Shown: in pieces, positions 1 to 10,884 of the stretch
How the letters are laid out: the number at the start of each line of letters is the position of its first letter
Position numbering within the stretch: position 1 is the stretch's first letter
Source: Gordonia sp. X0973
Lineage (GTDB): Bacteria > Actinomycetota > Actinomycetes > Mycobacteriales > Mycobacteriaceae
Assembly: GCF_013348785.1 (NCBI RefSeq)
Contig: NZ_CP054691.1
Span: 1,674,001-1,738,000, forward strand
Direction of reading: 5' to 3'
Length of the DNA stretch: 64,000 nucleotides
Made by a program: the position numbers and the translations under genes
Notes under the pieces: generated by a model
Database searches by the model: none
What the model saw: the letters and a program-made list of their open reading frames with translations, nothing else
What the model was told of the DNA's origin: nothing

Positions 1-75
1 TACCTATTCGCACCCGCAGCGGATTGCGTAGCCCCCAGCCGAACCAATAGACCGTATCCAGGAAGCGAGACGAGT

Positions 76-2421
76 ATGTCCATCGATCACAGTGACGACT
101 CCACCGATCAGCGACCCCGCGGCTTGCTCCCTGATGTGCCACGTCAAGGTGGATTCGGTCCAGTCGTCGACCGGGCATGGGCCAGTGAGCCCTACCACCA
201 CGCGGCCGCGTCCTGGGGTGCCGCCGAGTCGGTCGGCAAGATCCTCTTGAAGCAACGCGAGATCGTTCGCGGAACTCACTCGATGTTCGTCATGAACCAT
301 CCCAACGGCTTCGATTGCCCGGGCTGTGCTTGGCCGGACGACAAATCTCTGACACTCGACTTCTGCGAAAACGGCGTCAAACACGTCACGTGGGAGATGA
401 CCCCGAAACGGGTGCATCCCGATTTCTTCGCCAACCACACTGTTACCGAACTGGCCGGTTGGACCGACTACGAGTTGGAGGACCAGGGCAGACTCACCGA
501 ACCGATGGTCTACGACCAAGAGTCGGACAAATACGTGCCGATTCAGTGGCAGGCGGCATTCGACATGATCGGAGCCCAACTCCGCTCACTCGACGACCCG
601 AATCAGGCCACTTTCTACACCTCGGGGAGGTTGTCCAACGAGGCCACCTTCCTCTATCAGCTGATGGTGCGCGAGTACGGCACCAACAACCTCCCGGACT
701 GCTCGAATATGTGTCATGAGGCTTCGGGTCGCGCGTTGCAGGCGGCGATCGGTTCCGGAAAGGGGACCTGCGACCTGGCCGACTGGGAGGAGGCCGACGC
801 CCTGTTCATCATGGGTGCGAACGCGGCGTCCAATGCTCCCCGCATGCTCACCGCCCTCGCGGACGCGACCCGCCGCGGTGCCCGCGTGGTCCACATCAAC
901 CCGCTGGTAGAAGCGGGCGCCACCAAGACCATCGTTCCGCACGAGGTGGTGGACATGGCCTTGTTCAAGGCCACCTCGGTATCGAATATGAACATCCAGG
1001 TCAGACCGGGCGGCGACCTCGCATTGTTGCGCGGGATAGCCAAGGTGGTCATCGAGGCCGGGCAGACCGATCCGACCGTGATGGACGCCGACTTCCTAGC
1101 CGAGTTCACCGACGGCTTCGACGCCTATCGCGAACTCGTCATGACAACGCCCTGGGCCGAGATCACCAGGCAGGCGGGCGTTCCCGAGGACGAGATCCGT
1201 CGGGTGGCACAGATCTACCTCGATTCCACGAAGACCATTGTCTCGTGGTGTCTGGGCGTCACCCAGCACGAACACGGGGTGGACACCGTTCGGGAGATCG
1301 TGAACCTGCTGATGCTGCGCGGGAACCTCGGTCGGCCGGGCGCGGGTCCGTCGCCGGTGCGCGGACACAGCAACGTGCAGGGGAACCGCACCTGCGGGAT
1401 CGATCACCGGCCGCCGAAGTGGATCGACAAGCTCGACGAGGCCTGTGGGATAGACAGTCCGCGCGAGCATGGCCTGGACACCGTGAAGTCGGTGCAGGCG
1501 ATGCACGACGGGTCGGTGAAGGTCTTCGTCGGGATGGGTGGCAACTTCGTACTCGCAGCGCCAGACACGACCTACACCGCCGCCGGTCTCTCCCGGTGCG
1601 AGATGACCGTGCAGGTCAGTACGAAACTCAATCGCAGCCATCTGGTGCATGGACGTAAGGCATTGATCCTGCCCTGTCTGGGCCGGACGGAGAAGGATGT
1701 GCAAGGCGCCGGCCCTCAGGGTGTCACAGTGGAGGATGCCATGGCGATGGTGCACATCTCCCACGGGAAGCGGCGACCGGCGTCACCCGATCTGCTGTCC
1801 GAACCGGCGATCATCGCCGGCATCGCGCAGGCGACGCTGCCCGGCAGCACCACCCCGTGGCAGTGGTATGTCGACGACTACGACCGCATACGAGACCTGA
1901 TGGCCCAGGTCCTCCCCGGATTCGAGGGCTTCAACGAGTTGATCAAGACCCCCGGTGGTTTCCGGATCCCACAGCCGGCGCGTGAACGGGTCTTCGAAAC
2001 ACCCTCCGGTCGGGCGGTATTCTCCGTGGCACCGATGCCGAACGTCATACCGATGGATCCCGACACGCTGATCTTGCAGACCATGCGATCGCACGACCAG
2101 TGGAACACCACGATCTACTCGGCCGACGACCGGTATCGCGGGATCAAGAACCTGCGAGAACTCATCTTCTTGAACGAGTCCGACATGGCGGCGCGAGGTC
2201 TGTCCGAGGGTGATTTCGTAGACATCACGGCCACCTCGATCGATGGCTCCCAACGCACGCTTCAGCGCTTCCGGGCGCTGCGCTACGACCTGCCGCGCGG
2301 TAGCGCGGCCGGGTACATGCCAGAGATGAATGCCCTGGTGGGGATCGCGGACTTCAGCACCCAATCCGACCAACCGCTGATGAAGAACCTGCGGGTCACC
2401 GTGGTGCCCAGCGCAACGTAG
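76..2421 (+). CDS. FdhF/YdeP-type molybdopterin oxidoreductase
   Basis: Predicted cytoplasmic molybdopterin-dependent oxidoreductase of the YdeP / formate dehydrogenase alpha-like group, 781 aa, which is normal family length. Seen: a CPGCAW motif with Cys81 and Cys84 plus a downstream FCENG cysteine, typical of this group, and a Cys213-His214 pair in the NMCHEAS context where formate dehydrogenase H carries its catalytic Sec/Cys-His. A C-terminal molybdopterin-dinucleotide domain follows from about residue 640. AGGAAG lies about 10 nt before the ATG. Many members have no assigned substrate, so formate oxidation should not be assumed. The gene is convergent with icd, with only about 20 bp between stops. 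An fdhD maturation gene is not visible. Confidence 0.85.
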   Translation: MSIDHSDDSTDQRPRGLLPDVPRQGGFGPVVDRAWASEPYHHAAASWGAAESVGKILLKQREIVRGTHSMFVMNHPNGFDCPGCAWPDDKSLTLDFCENGVKHVTWEMTPKRVHPDFFANHTVTELAGWTDYELEDQGRLTEPMVYDQESDKYVPIQWQAAFDMIGAQLRSLDDPNQATFYTSGRLSNEATFLYQLMVREYGTNNLPDCSNMCHEASGRALQAAIGSGKGTCDLADWEEADALFIMGANAASNAPRMLTALADATRRGARVVHINPLVEAGATKTIVPHEVVDMALFKATSVSNMNIQVRPGGDLALLRGIAKVVIEAGQTDPTVMDADFLAEFTDGFDAYRELVMTTPWAEITRQAGVPEDEIRRVAQIYLDSTKTIVSWCLGVTQHEHGVDTVREIVNLLMLRGNLGRPGAGPSPVRGHSNVQGNRTCGIDHRPPKWIDKLDEACGIDSPREHGLDTVKSVQAMHDGSVKVFVGMGGNFVLAAPDTTYTAAGLSRCEMTVQVSTKLNRSHLVHGRKALILPCLGRTEKDVQGAGPQGVTVEDAMAMVHISHGKRRPASPDLLSEPAIIAGIAQATLPGSTTPWQWYVDDYDRIRDLMAQVLPGFEGFNELIKTPGGFRIPQPARERVFETPSGRAVFSVAPMPNVIPMDPDTLILQTMRSHDQWNTTIYSADDRYRGIKNLRELIFLNESDMAARGLSEGDFVDITATSIDGSQRTLQRFRALRYDLPRGSAAGYMPEMNALVGIADFSTQSDQPLMKNLRVTVVPSAT

Positions 2422-2442
2422 CTGGTCGACTGGTCACCACGA

Positions 2443-4671
<2,229 letters not shown>

Positions 4672-4906
4672 GTATTTCTCCTGATCCTCTGGGTGGGGAT
4701 CGGCTGATCCGGACTCGTGCCGGCGCCTACCGCCTGACGCCGGGGTGTGGCGCCGTGGACATCACCAACCTATCGCGACCCGGGCCACGGTGCGGCGGTA
4801 TGGGTGCCCGTCGGAGTGGCAGACGCCCAAACCGACTGGGGGAGTCGGCCTTCGGCACGAATCCGGTCCGGTTCGCGATACCATCCCGACATGCGACGGA
4901 GGCCCC

Positions 4907-5260
4907 ATGAGTGACGACGACTCCGACGCCGCACCGATCCCGCCCGGCGCGGTGGACGCGCGGTTCACCCTGGCGGCCGAGCGCACGATGCTCGCGTGGC
5001 TGCGCACCGCGATGGGCCTGATCGCGGCGGGTGTCGCCGTGCTCCACCTCTTCGACCCCTTCGGTAACAGCACCGCGCGAACCGTCTTCGGTTCCGGGCT
5101 GGTGCTGGTCGGAGCCGTCACGGCGGTCATCGGCGTGCTGCGCTGGCGCAAGGTGGCGCGGGCGCTGTCGAAAGGCGGCCCGATGCCCGGCCCGCTTCCG
5201 GTGATGCTGCTGTGCCTGGTCCTCGTCGTCGTCGCGCTCGGATTCGTCGTCTGGTCGTAG
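4907..5260 (+). CDS. DUF202 family small membrane protein
   Basis: A 117-aa protein of the DUF202 (YidH-like) family. The signature is RFTLAAERTMLAWLRTA near residues 20-36, followed by a first membrane segment (MGLIAAGVAVLHLF), a second (GLVLVGAVTAVIGVL) and a third at the C-terminus. It is therefore an inner-membrane protein with three helices. The function of the family is unknown. The reading frame is open further upstream, but the ATG at 4907 has GGAGG 5 nt before it and matches the usual N-terminus. It is convergent with alkB. Confidence 0.85.
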   Translation: MSDDDSDAAPIPPGAVDARFTLAAERTMLAWLRTAMGLIAAGVAVLHLFDPFGNSTARTVFGSGLVLVGAVTAVIGVLRWRKVARALSKGGPMPGPLPVMLLCLVLVVVALGFVVWS

Positions 5261-5275
5261 ATCCGGGGCGGGACG

Positions 5276-5905
5276 TCACCACACGCCGGACGGACGGAAC
5301 TGGATGCTGATCCGCGGTCCCGACCCGGGTTGCTTCGGCACGCAGTGATCCCAGGTGCGCTGACACGCACCACCCATCACGAGTAGGTCGCCGGACCCCA
5401 GCGGGAACCGTCGCGACGCGCCGCGGTCGCGAGGGCGCAGCATGAGCGAGCGAGGGGCGCCGAGCGAGACGATCGCGACGAGGGTGTCCGAGTCGGCGCC
5501 GCGGCCGATCCGGTCGCCGTGCCAGGCGACGCTGTCCCCGCCGTCGCGGTACAGGCACAGCCCGGCGGTGGCGAAACCCTCCGGCAGCGGACCCGAACGG
5601 TAATGCGCGCTCAGCGCGTCGCGCATCTGGGTGAGCGCTGGGTCGGGCAGGGGGTCGGCCTCGGCATACCGGGCCACCAGTCGCGGCACGTCGACGACCC
5701 GGTCGTACATCCGACGTCGTTCCCGCCGCCACGGCACCTCGTCGGCGAGGCGCTCGAACAGTTCCGCCGAGCCGCGCAGCCACCCGGGTGCCACGTCGAC
5801 CCACGCGCCGCCGTCGAGTCGGGTCCGTCGCGCGGCGGCGAGGTCGCCGACGGTCGGCCCGGTGTCGGCGACGCTGAACAGCGAGTCCTGGAAGCCGTTG
5901 CGCAT
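5276..5905 (-). CDS. alkB: AlkB-like 2-oxoglutarate/Fe(II) dioxygenase
   Basis: Probable direct-reversal repair enzyme that oxidatively removes alkyl groups such as 1-methyladenine and 3-methylcytosine from DNA. Seen in 209 aa: the Fe(II)-binding HxD as WHGDRIG, the distal histidine as TWDHCVPK, and the C-terminal RISIQFRP arginines that bind 2-oxoglutarate. The start ATG has TAAGCT on its own strand (complement of 5913-5918) 7 nt upstream, so the transcript may be leaderless. Just upstream is one good half (TCGAAC, 5927-5932) of a mycobacterial SOS box; the other half is poor. The gene lies 34 bp downstream of a tetR gene read in the same direction. Confidence 0.88.
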   Translation of the reverse strand: MRNGFQDSLFSVADTGPTVGDLAAARRTRLDGGAWVDVAPGWLRGSAELFERLADEVPWRRERRRMYDRVVDVPRLVARYAEADPLPDPALTQMRDALSAHYRSGPLPEGFATAGLCLYRDGGDSVAWHGDRIGRGADSDTLVAIVSLGAPRSLMLRPRDRGASRRFPLGSGDLLVMGGACQRTWDHCVPKQPGSGPRISIQFRPSGVW

Positions 5906-5939
5906 GGGACCGAGCTTACGCGCTATTCGAACATATGCG

Positions 5940-6521
5940 CTAGTGAGGCTGATCGATTATGGCCTGGAGCTGCGGCCCGACGGAGGCGCAGAGCTCGTCG
6001 GCGGACTGTGCGGTGAAGGCCGGTGCGCCGATGAGATACCGCATGGTCGCGATCCCGAAGAGCAGTCCGCCGACCGCGCGGACGGTGTCGGTGCCGATGC
6101 CGAACTGCTCCGCCGCCACCGGGAGCATCTCGGCGGAGAGGAATTCGCCGAAACTCTGTGCCGTCGCTTCGTCGGTGACTGCGGACCGGAGGAAGGCGCG
6201 CAGCGGCGGACCGGTCGTCTCGCCCTCCCAGGTGGTGAGAAACGTCATGGCGATGCGCGTGCCGAGCTGGTCGCGGGGGCCCGCGGCCGCCGCGGAGACG
6301 AGTTCGGCTGGATCGAGAGGCAGTGCCATCGCGGCGACGAACAGGCCGCGCTTGTTGGTGAAGTAGTAGGGGATCAGCGCGACGTCGACGCCGGCGTGGC
6401 CGGCGATCGCGCGCAGGGAGGTGCCGTCGAACCCGTGTCTGGCGAACAGTTCTCGGGCGGCATCGCGGATGTCGTCGCGAGTGCGACTGTCGCCGCCGCG
6501 ACGGCCGGTGCGGGGACTCAT
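5940..6521 (-). CDS. TetR/AcrR family regulator
   Basis: DNA-binding repressor of 193 aa. The N-terminal helix-turn-helix reads from TRDDIRDAARELFARHGF to the recognition helix and the family-typical YYFTNKRGLF, residues about 14-60. The C-terminal ligand domain cannot be assigned. The frame could start at 6593, but the ATG at 6521 is preferred because TATCCT lies 6 nt upstream on the same strand and the N-terminus then has normal length. It is divergent from the membrane protein at 6617. A near-palindrome sits between them, so repression of that gene and of itself is likely (inference). Confidence 0.85.
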   Translation of the reverse strand: MSPRTGRRGGDSRTRDDIRDAARELFARHGFDGTSLRAIAGHAGVDVALIPYYFTNKRGLFVAAMALPLDPAELVSAAAAGPRDQLGTRIAMTFLTTWEGETTGPPLRAFLRSAVTDEATAQSFGEFLSAEMLPVAAEQFGIGTDTVRAVGGLLFGIATMRYLIGAPAFTAQSADELCASVGPQLQAIIDQPH

Positions 6522-6527
6522 GGTCTC

Positions 6528-6581
6528 AGGATAGCGTAAATTCAACGACTGTTGACATACCGCGTCGGCGCGGCCTACCTT
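6528..6581. promoter_or_regulatory. Divergent tetR / membrane-protein promoter with operator-like repeat
   Basis: Plus strand: TTGACA (6552-6557), an 18-bp spacer and TACCTT (6576-6581), a good sigma-70-type promoter for the gene at 6617. Minus strand: TATCCT (6533-6528), 6 nt before the tetR ATG. Between them an imperfect inverted repeat TTCAAC-GACT-GTTGAC (6541-6556) overlaps the plus-strand -35 element, a classical place for TetR-family repression. Binding is inferred. Confidence 0.55.
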
Positions 6582-6616
6582 GAGCTTCTGCAACTCCAGA
6601 GCGAAAGAGAATCACC

Positions 6617-7642
6617 ATGTCCGAGTTCCCCGTGCGCAAAGTCGTCGGTCTCATCGTCGGCGCGGCGATCGCCATTCCGCTCATCCTGCTGATGTTCATC
6701 GGCCCGGCGTCTCGCGGCGCCCCGCACGATCTGCCGATCGGCGTGGTCGGGCCGCCGGCCGCGGCCGATCAGGTCGGGCAGGCGTTGGCGCAGCGCCAGC
6801 CGGGTGCCTTCGAGGTGCGGTCCTATGCGTCGCAGGCCGAGCTCGAGAATGCCGCGCGCCACCGCGAGGTGTACGGCGGTTTCGTCCTCGGCCCGGCGCC
6901 GACGACGGTGATCGCCTCCGGTGCCGGACCGGCCCCGGCGCAGCTGCTCACCCAAATCGGCACCCAGATCGCGGCCCGGCCGGGGGCACCCGGTACGACG
7001 GCGGCGGCACCGCGGGTCGTCGACGTGGCGCCGCTGGCCGCCGATGACGCGCGTGGCGCCGGCTTCGGATCGATGGTGATGCCGGTCTTCATGGCCGGCG
7101 CGATCCTGGGGGTGGCCATCCCACAACTCACCCGACGGGCCCGGGCGACGGCCGCGCTCTTGCCGATCGGTGCGGCGGCGGTGGCCGCGACCTGTGTCGG
7201 CGCGGCGATGGCCGTGGGCGTCCTCCCGGGCGGCTTCTGGTCGCAGTGGCTGGCCCTGGGAGCAGGGATTCTCGCGATCGCCTCTGTCACGGCCGGCCTC
7301 GTCACCCTCATCGGGGTGGGCGGCATGGGGATCGCCGCGGCACTGTTCCTGCTCGTCGGGATGCCGTTGGCCGGTATCGGGGCACCGCCGGAGTTCCTGC
7401 CCGGCATCTGGGGTGCGGTGGGCCAGTGGTTGCCGCTCGGGGCGACCGGGACCGCGTTGCGCGGTGCCGCCTACTTCGCCGACGGCGACGTGGTGGGGGC
7501 GGGGACGGGTCGGGCGTTCACCGCGCTGGTCATCTGGATCGTGGTCGGTTACGTGCTTCTCGGTCTGGCCGTCGCGCGCCGGCGGCGGGTCGTCGCCGAG
7601 GTCGTCGAGGCGGAAACATCCGAAACGGCGGTCGGGGCGTAG
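6617..7642 (+). CDS. Multi-pass membrane protein, YhgE/ABC-2-permease-like
   Basis: A 341-aa integral membrane protein. There is one N-terminal helix (GLIVGAAIAIPLILLMFI), a soluble extracytoplasmic stretch of about 120 residues, then five or six hydrophobic segments from about residue 150 to 325 and a short charged tail. This layout resembles YhgE/Pip-like and ABC-2 permease-like proteins often placed next to TetR regulators. The identity of any exported substrate is unknown. No ATPase gene is adjacent. It is divergent from, and probably controlled by, the TetR gene at 5940-6521. Confidence 0.65.
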   Translation: MSEFPVRKVVGLIVGAAIAIPLILLMFIGPASRGAPHDLPIGVVGPPAAADQVGQALAQRQPGAFEVRSYASQAELENAARHREVYGGFVLGPAPTTVIASGAGPAPAQLLTQIGTQIAARPGAPGTTAAAPRVVDVAPLAADDARGAGFGSMVMPVFMAGAILGVAIPQLTRRARATAALLPIGAAAVAATCVGAAMAVGVLPGGFWSQWLALGAGILAIASVTAGLVTLIGVGGMGIAAALFLLVGMPLAGIGAPPEFLPGIWGAVGQWLPLGATGTALRGAAYFADGDVVGAGTGRAFTALVIWIVVGYVLLGLAVARRRRVVAEVVEAETSETAVGA

Positions 7643-7774
7643 CACGGGGCGCAACCCCGGTCTGGTCGTCGGCGTCCGCGCCTGGATTTCTCCGCCGAAA
7701 ACTCCCGATTACGATGCCGTTTCCCCACCCGGATTCGTTTGCGCCGGTCACCGTGCCATCGGAAGAATCACCGC

Positions 7775-8797
7775 ATGAGCAATACGGAACCGGACGACGG
7801 GTTGGCGGTCGTCGCCACGGCTGCCGACCGTGCGGTCCTGGGCGAGGCCATCGCGGCCGCGCGCGACGCGATAGCCGCGCGGGCACACCGACTCAGCGCC
7901 GACGAGGCGGCGGCGCGGTGGTCGGCATTGGTCGTCGAGGCGGTCGGCTCCGCGGCCCGTGTGGTCGGCGCGCCCACGGGTATGCGGTGGCAGTGGTTCG
8001 TCACCGGTAGCTGCGGACGGGGCGAGGGACTCCCGGGGGCCGATGTCGAGACCCTCGTCGGATTCGAGCCGAGTTCCGGCGACACCGCCGACGTGCTCGA
8101 GCGGGCGGCGCAGGTACACGAGTTGATCGAGCGGGTGGGGCTCGCCCCCGACCGCAACGGTGCGATCGGGAGCCGATCGCGCTGTTGTCGGACCGTCTCC
8201 GGCTGGGCGACCGCGATCGACGGGTGGGCGGCCGACCCGGCCGCCGACCGCGGAGTGGTCATGTCGGGCCTCGCGCTGGACTCGCGGCCCGCCGGTGCCG
8301 GGGGCGGCGCATCCGTGGACCTCGATCTCTGCGGCGCGGTGCTCCGGGCCGGCAAACAACACCCGGGATTGGGGCGGGCGATGGCCCAGGACAGCGCCGT
8401 GGTGCGCGAGGCGGTACCGGCGCGTCTGGCGGTGCTCGCCGGACGCCGCGAGACCGTCGACCTCAAACGGGCCGTCCTCGATCCGATCACCCGGCTGGGT
8501 CGGTTGAAGGCGGTGCTCGGCGGGACCGGAGCGCGGTCCACCCGGGACCGGCTGGGCGCCGACAACGGGATTCTCGACGAGATCGACTGGCCGGCGCTCG
8601 AACGCGCGTGGACCTCGGTCACCGCCATCCGCTGGGCGCTGCGTTCGGGTGACTGGCAGCGCAGTGGGGCGGCGGCCGACGTGGTGGGGCTGCGCGACCT
8701 CGCGCCGCACGATCGGGCGATCGTGCGCAGCGCCGGGCGCGAAGTGCTCGGCGCACAGCGGGTGCTGCGCTACCTCACGTCGGTGCAGACGAGTTGA
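7775..8797 (+). CDS. Nucleotidyltransferase-like protein with atypical active site (DUF294/DUF335-like)
   Basis: A 340-aa protein. Residues about 70-100 (FVTGSCGRGEGLPGADVE) resemble the GSxxRGE...DxD signature of the DUF294 nucleotidyltransferases, which are related to GlnD. The later part resembles the helical substrate-binding domain usually paired with it (PITRLGRLKAVL and onwards). In this copy the expected DxD metal site reads DVE, so one acidic ligand is conservatively changed. The ATG at 7775 was chosen because GGAAGA lies 8 nt upstream. The Fic gene starts 5 bp after the stop codon, suggesting cotranscription. The substrate is unknown. Confidence 0.6.
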   Translation: MSNTEPDDGLAVVATAADRAVLGEAIAAARDAIAARAHRLSADEAAARWSALVVEAVGSAARVVGAPTGMRWQWFVTGSCGRGEGLPGADVETLVGFEPSSGDTADVLERAAQVHELIERVGLAPDRNGAIGSRSRCCRTVSGWATAIDGWAADPAADRGVVMSGLALDSRPAGAGGGASVDLDLCGAVLRAGKQHPGLGRAMAQDSAVVREAVPARLAVLAGRRETVDLKRAVLDPITRLGRLKAVLGGTGARSTRDRLGADNGILDEIDWPALERAWTSVTAIRWALRSGDWQRSGAAADVVGLRDLAPHDRAIVRSAGREVLGAQRVLRYLTSVQTS

Positions 8798-8802
8798 CGG
8801 CG

Positions 8803-9678
8803 ATGGCAGGTACGACGGCGACGACGGATGGCGTGATGCCGCACGCCCGGAATCCGCTGGCGGTGTGGGCCGTCGCGGCCCAGCGGCTGGAGGGGTGGAC
8901 GCCGGATGCGGATGAGGTCGGCGGGTTGGACCAGCTGGCCGACGGCGCGATCACGATTCACGAATACCTGGGGCGCTGCCGACGACGGTATGCCGGAACC
9001 GCGGGCCACCGGCCGCCGGTGCTCGCGCGGCGGCGGCCCTATCTGATCCGTGGCACCGACGTACTCGAGAACAATCTGGGCTTGACTCAGGCGCAGGTCC
9101 TGGCGCGGGCCGAACACGCGATCAGTGCCGGTCGCACGGTCGGGATGCTGGCCCGGCCACCGCGCGACGTGACGGTCCCCGACGTGCACCGCGCCCTGTT
9201 CGCCGACGTGTACCCGTGGGCCGGGGAGCCGCGGCTGACCGGCATCGCCAAGTCGGGCGTCGCGTTCAGCGGGGTCCACGAGATCGGGGCCGGTTTGGCG
9301 CGGACCCAGCGCGACGTGGCCGAAGCGTGGGCCTGCGCGGACGGCTACGGCGCGACGGCGATGGCGCATCGTCTGGCCCGGATCTACGCCGACTACAACC
9401 TGGTACACCCGTTTCGGGAGGGGAACGGGCGCACCGGGGTGCTCATGCTCGCCCTGATCGCGATGCGCGGCGGACGCTGGCTCGACGTCGCGCGACTCGA
9501 CCGTCGGGAGTGGCTCACCGCCTCGCGCGACTCCGTGGCCCGCACCGGCGTCGCCGGCCCGGATGCCGAGCCGCTACGGGCGGTGATCGAGCCCTGTCTC
9601 GTCGCGATTCCGGCGGCGGCGGTAACAAGTAGCGGGTTCGCGTCCCAACCCGGCGACGTCGGGTCCGGACGCGCGTAG
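8803..9678 (+). CDS. Fic-domain protein (probable AMP transferase)
   Basis: A 291-aa protein with a complete Fic core: the catalytic HPFREGNGRTG motif near residues 205-215, and a preceding flap region VYPWAGEPRLTGIAK. Known Fic proteins transfer AMP or other nucleotide groups to hydroxyl side chains of target proteins. I do not see the inhibitory (S/T)xxxE(G/N) helix that silences many Fic proteins, in this protein or next door. Either the enzyme is controlled some other way or the inhibitor is diverged. The start could also be a TTG at 8794 that overlaps the previous stop. Likely in an operon with the nucleotidyltransferase-like gene. Confidence 0.85.
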   Translation: MAGTTATTDGVMPHARNPLAVWAVAAQRLEGWTPDADEVGGLDQLADGAITIHEYLGRCRRRYAGTAGHRPPVLARRRPYLIRGTDVLENNLGLTQAQVLARAEHAISAGRTVGMLARPPRDVTVPDVHRALFADVYPWAGEPRLTGIAKSGVAFSGVHEIGAGLARTQRDVAEAWACADGYGATAMAHRLARIYADYNLVHPFREGNGRTGVLMLALIAMRGGRWLDVARLDRREWLTASRDSVARTGVAGPDAEPLRAVIEPCLVAIPAAAVTSSGFASQPGDVGSGRA

Positions 9679-9688
9679 CGTGGGCCGC

Positions 9689-9964
9689 ATGTGCCGAAAC
9701 ATTCACACGCTGCACAATTTCGAGCCGGCCGCGACCTCCGACGAAGTCGCCGCGGCCGCTCTGCAGTACGTCCGGAAGATCGCCGGGACCACGAAACCGT
9801 CCCGCGCCAATCAGGAGGCCTTTGACCGGGCGGTGGCCGAGATCGCACACAGCACCCAGCACCTCCTCGATGCGCTGGTCACCACCGCGCCACCGAAGAA
9901 CCGCGAGGAAGAGGCCGCCAAGAAGCGGGCGAAGGCCATCGCTTCCGGGCGCTATGCCGGATAG
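9689..9964 (+). CDS. DUF2277 family small protein
   Basis: A 91-aa member of DUF2277. It begins with the family's hallmark MCRNIHTLHNFEP, continues with AAALQYVRKI and ends with a lysine/arginine-rich tail (KKRAKAIASGR). Its function is unknown. The ATG at 9689 is favoured over a GTG 9 nt earlier because it matches the family N-terminus and because TAGCGT (9676-9681) lies exactly 7 nt upstream, which suggests a leaderless transcript independent of the fic gene. Confidence 0.85.
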   Translation: MCRNIHTLHNFEPAATSDEVAAAALQYVRKIAGTTKPSRANQEAFDRAVAEIAHSTQHLLDALVTTAPPKNREEEAAKKRAKAIASGRYAG

Positions 9965-9991
9965 AACCGCACCGGACACCGGTATCGGCCG

Positions 9992-10855
9992 ATGAAACTG
10001 CACCAGGTGTTCGACGGAGTCGCCGACGCATTCGAATTCGCGGGCGTGGTGGCGATGGTCATCGGCTTCCTCGTCGCGCTCAGCCTGTCGGCGCGGCGGT
10101 ACGTCAGCCGCGAGGGCGGGGCCTTCACCCTCCTGCGGACCTCGCTGGGCAGCGCGATCCTGCTCGGCCTGGAGATCCTCGTCGCGGCCGACCTGATCCG
10201 GACCATCACCTCCGAACCGTCGTTGGAGAACGTCGGCGTCCTCGCGATCATCGTCATCCTGCGGACCATCCTGAGCTGGTCGATCGAGATCGAGATCGAG
10301 GGCACGCTACCGTGGCGACGGGCGCTGACCGAATCCGGCGCACAGGTACTCGCCTCGACGGCGGCGCGCGAGCGCGATCACCATGCGGCCGCCGACGTGG
10401 CGAACAGTCGGAAATCATCTCCCGCACGAAGGACCAGGGCCATGGCGAAGACTCGACCGACCGGCGAATCGGTGACCGACTTCATCGCCTCGATCGCCAA
10501 CGCGCGCCGTCGCGCCGACACGTCGACCGCGGTCGAGATGTTCCGATCGGTGACCGGTGCGCGGCCGGAGATGTGGGGGCCGTCGATCATCGGATTCGGC
10601 CGCAACCCGTACACGACGGCCGACGGCGCGGAGCACGACTGGTTCACCGTCGGACTCTCGCCGCGCAGGCAGGCGCTGACCCTGTACGGGATCTCCGAAG
10701 CCGCGCACGCCGACCTGCTGGACCGCCTCGGCCCGCACACCACAGGCAAGGGCTGCCTGTACGTCAAGAACCTCGCCGACGTCGACGAGGAGGTCTTGCG
10801 CCGACTGGTAGAGATCAGCTGGCGCGAGAACGACGACGCGGCGACGACAACCTGA
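9992..10855 (+). CDS. DUF1622-DUF1801 fused reading frame
   Basis: One open frame of 287 aa joins two families normally encoded separately. Residues 1-115 are a DUF1622 membrane protein with helices near 17-32, 50-66 and 78-95 and the family stretch ILLGLEILVAADLIRT. Residues 151-285 match DUF1801, with EMWGPSIIGFG, GLSPRRQALTLYG and TGKGCLYVKNLADVD. A basic linker of about 35 residues joins them. At the start of the second domain is an in-frame ATG (10442) with AAGGA 8 nt before it (10429-10433). A free DUF1801 protein could therefore be made from the same mRNA. Functions of both families are unsettled. Confidence 0.7.
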   Translation: MKLHQVFDGVADAFEFAGVVAMVIGFLVALSLSARRYVSREGGAFTLLRTSLGSAILLGLEILVAADLIRTITSEPSLENVGVLAIIVILRTILSWSIEIEIEGTLPWRRALTESGAQVLASTAARERDHHAAADVANSRKSSPARRTRAMAKTRPTGESVTDFIASIANARRRADTSTAVEMFRSVTGARPEMWGPSIIGFGRNPYTTADGAEHDWFTVGLSPRRQALTLYGISEAAHADLLDRLGPHTTGKGCLYVKNLADVDEEVLRRLVEISWRENDDAATTT

Positions 10856-10884
10856 CCGATCGGTGTCGACAGGAGGGTGGAGCG

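Noticed and set aside
5911..5942. LexA (SOS) box upstream of alkB
   Set aside because: Only the left half TCGAAC matches; the right half GCGCTA is too far from GTTCGA to call.
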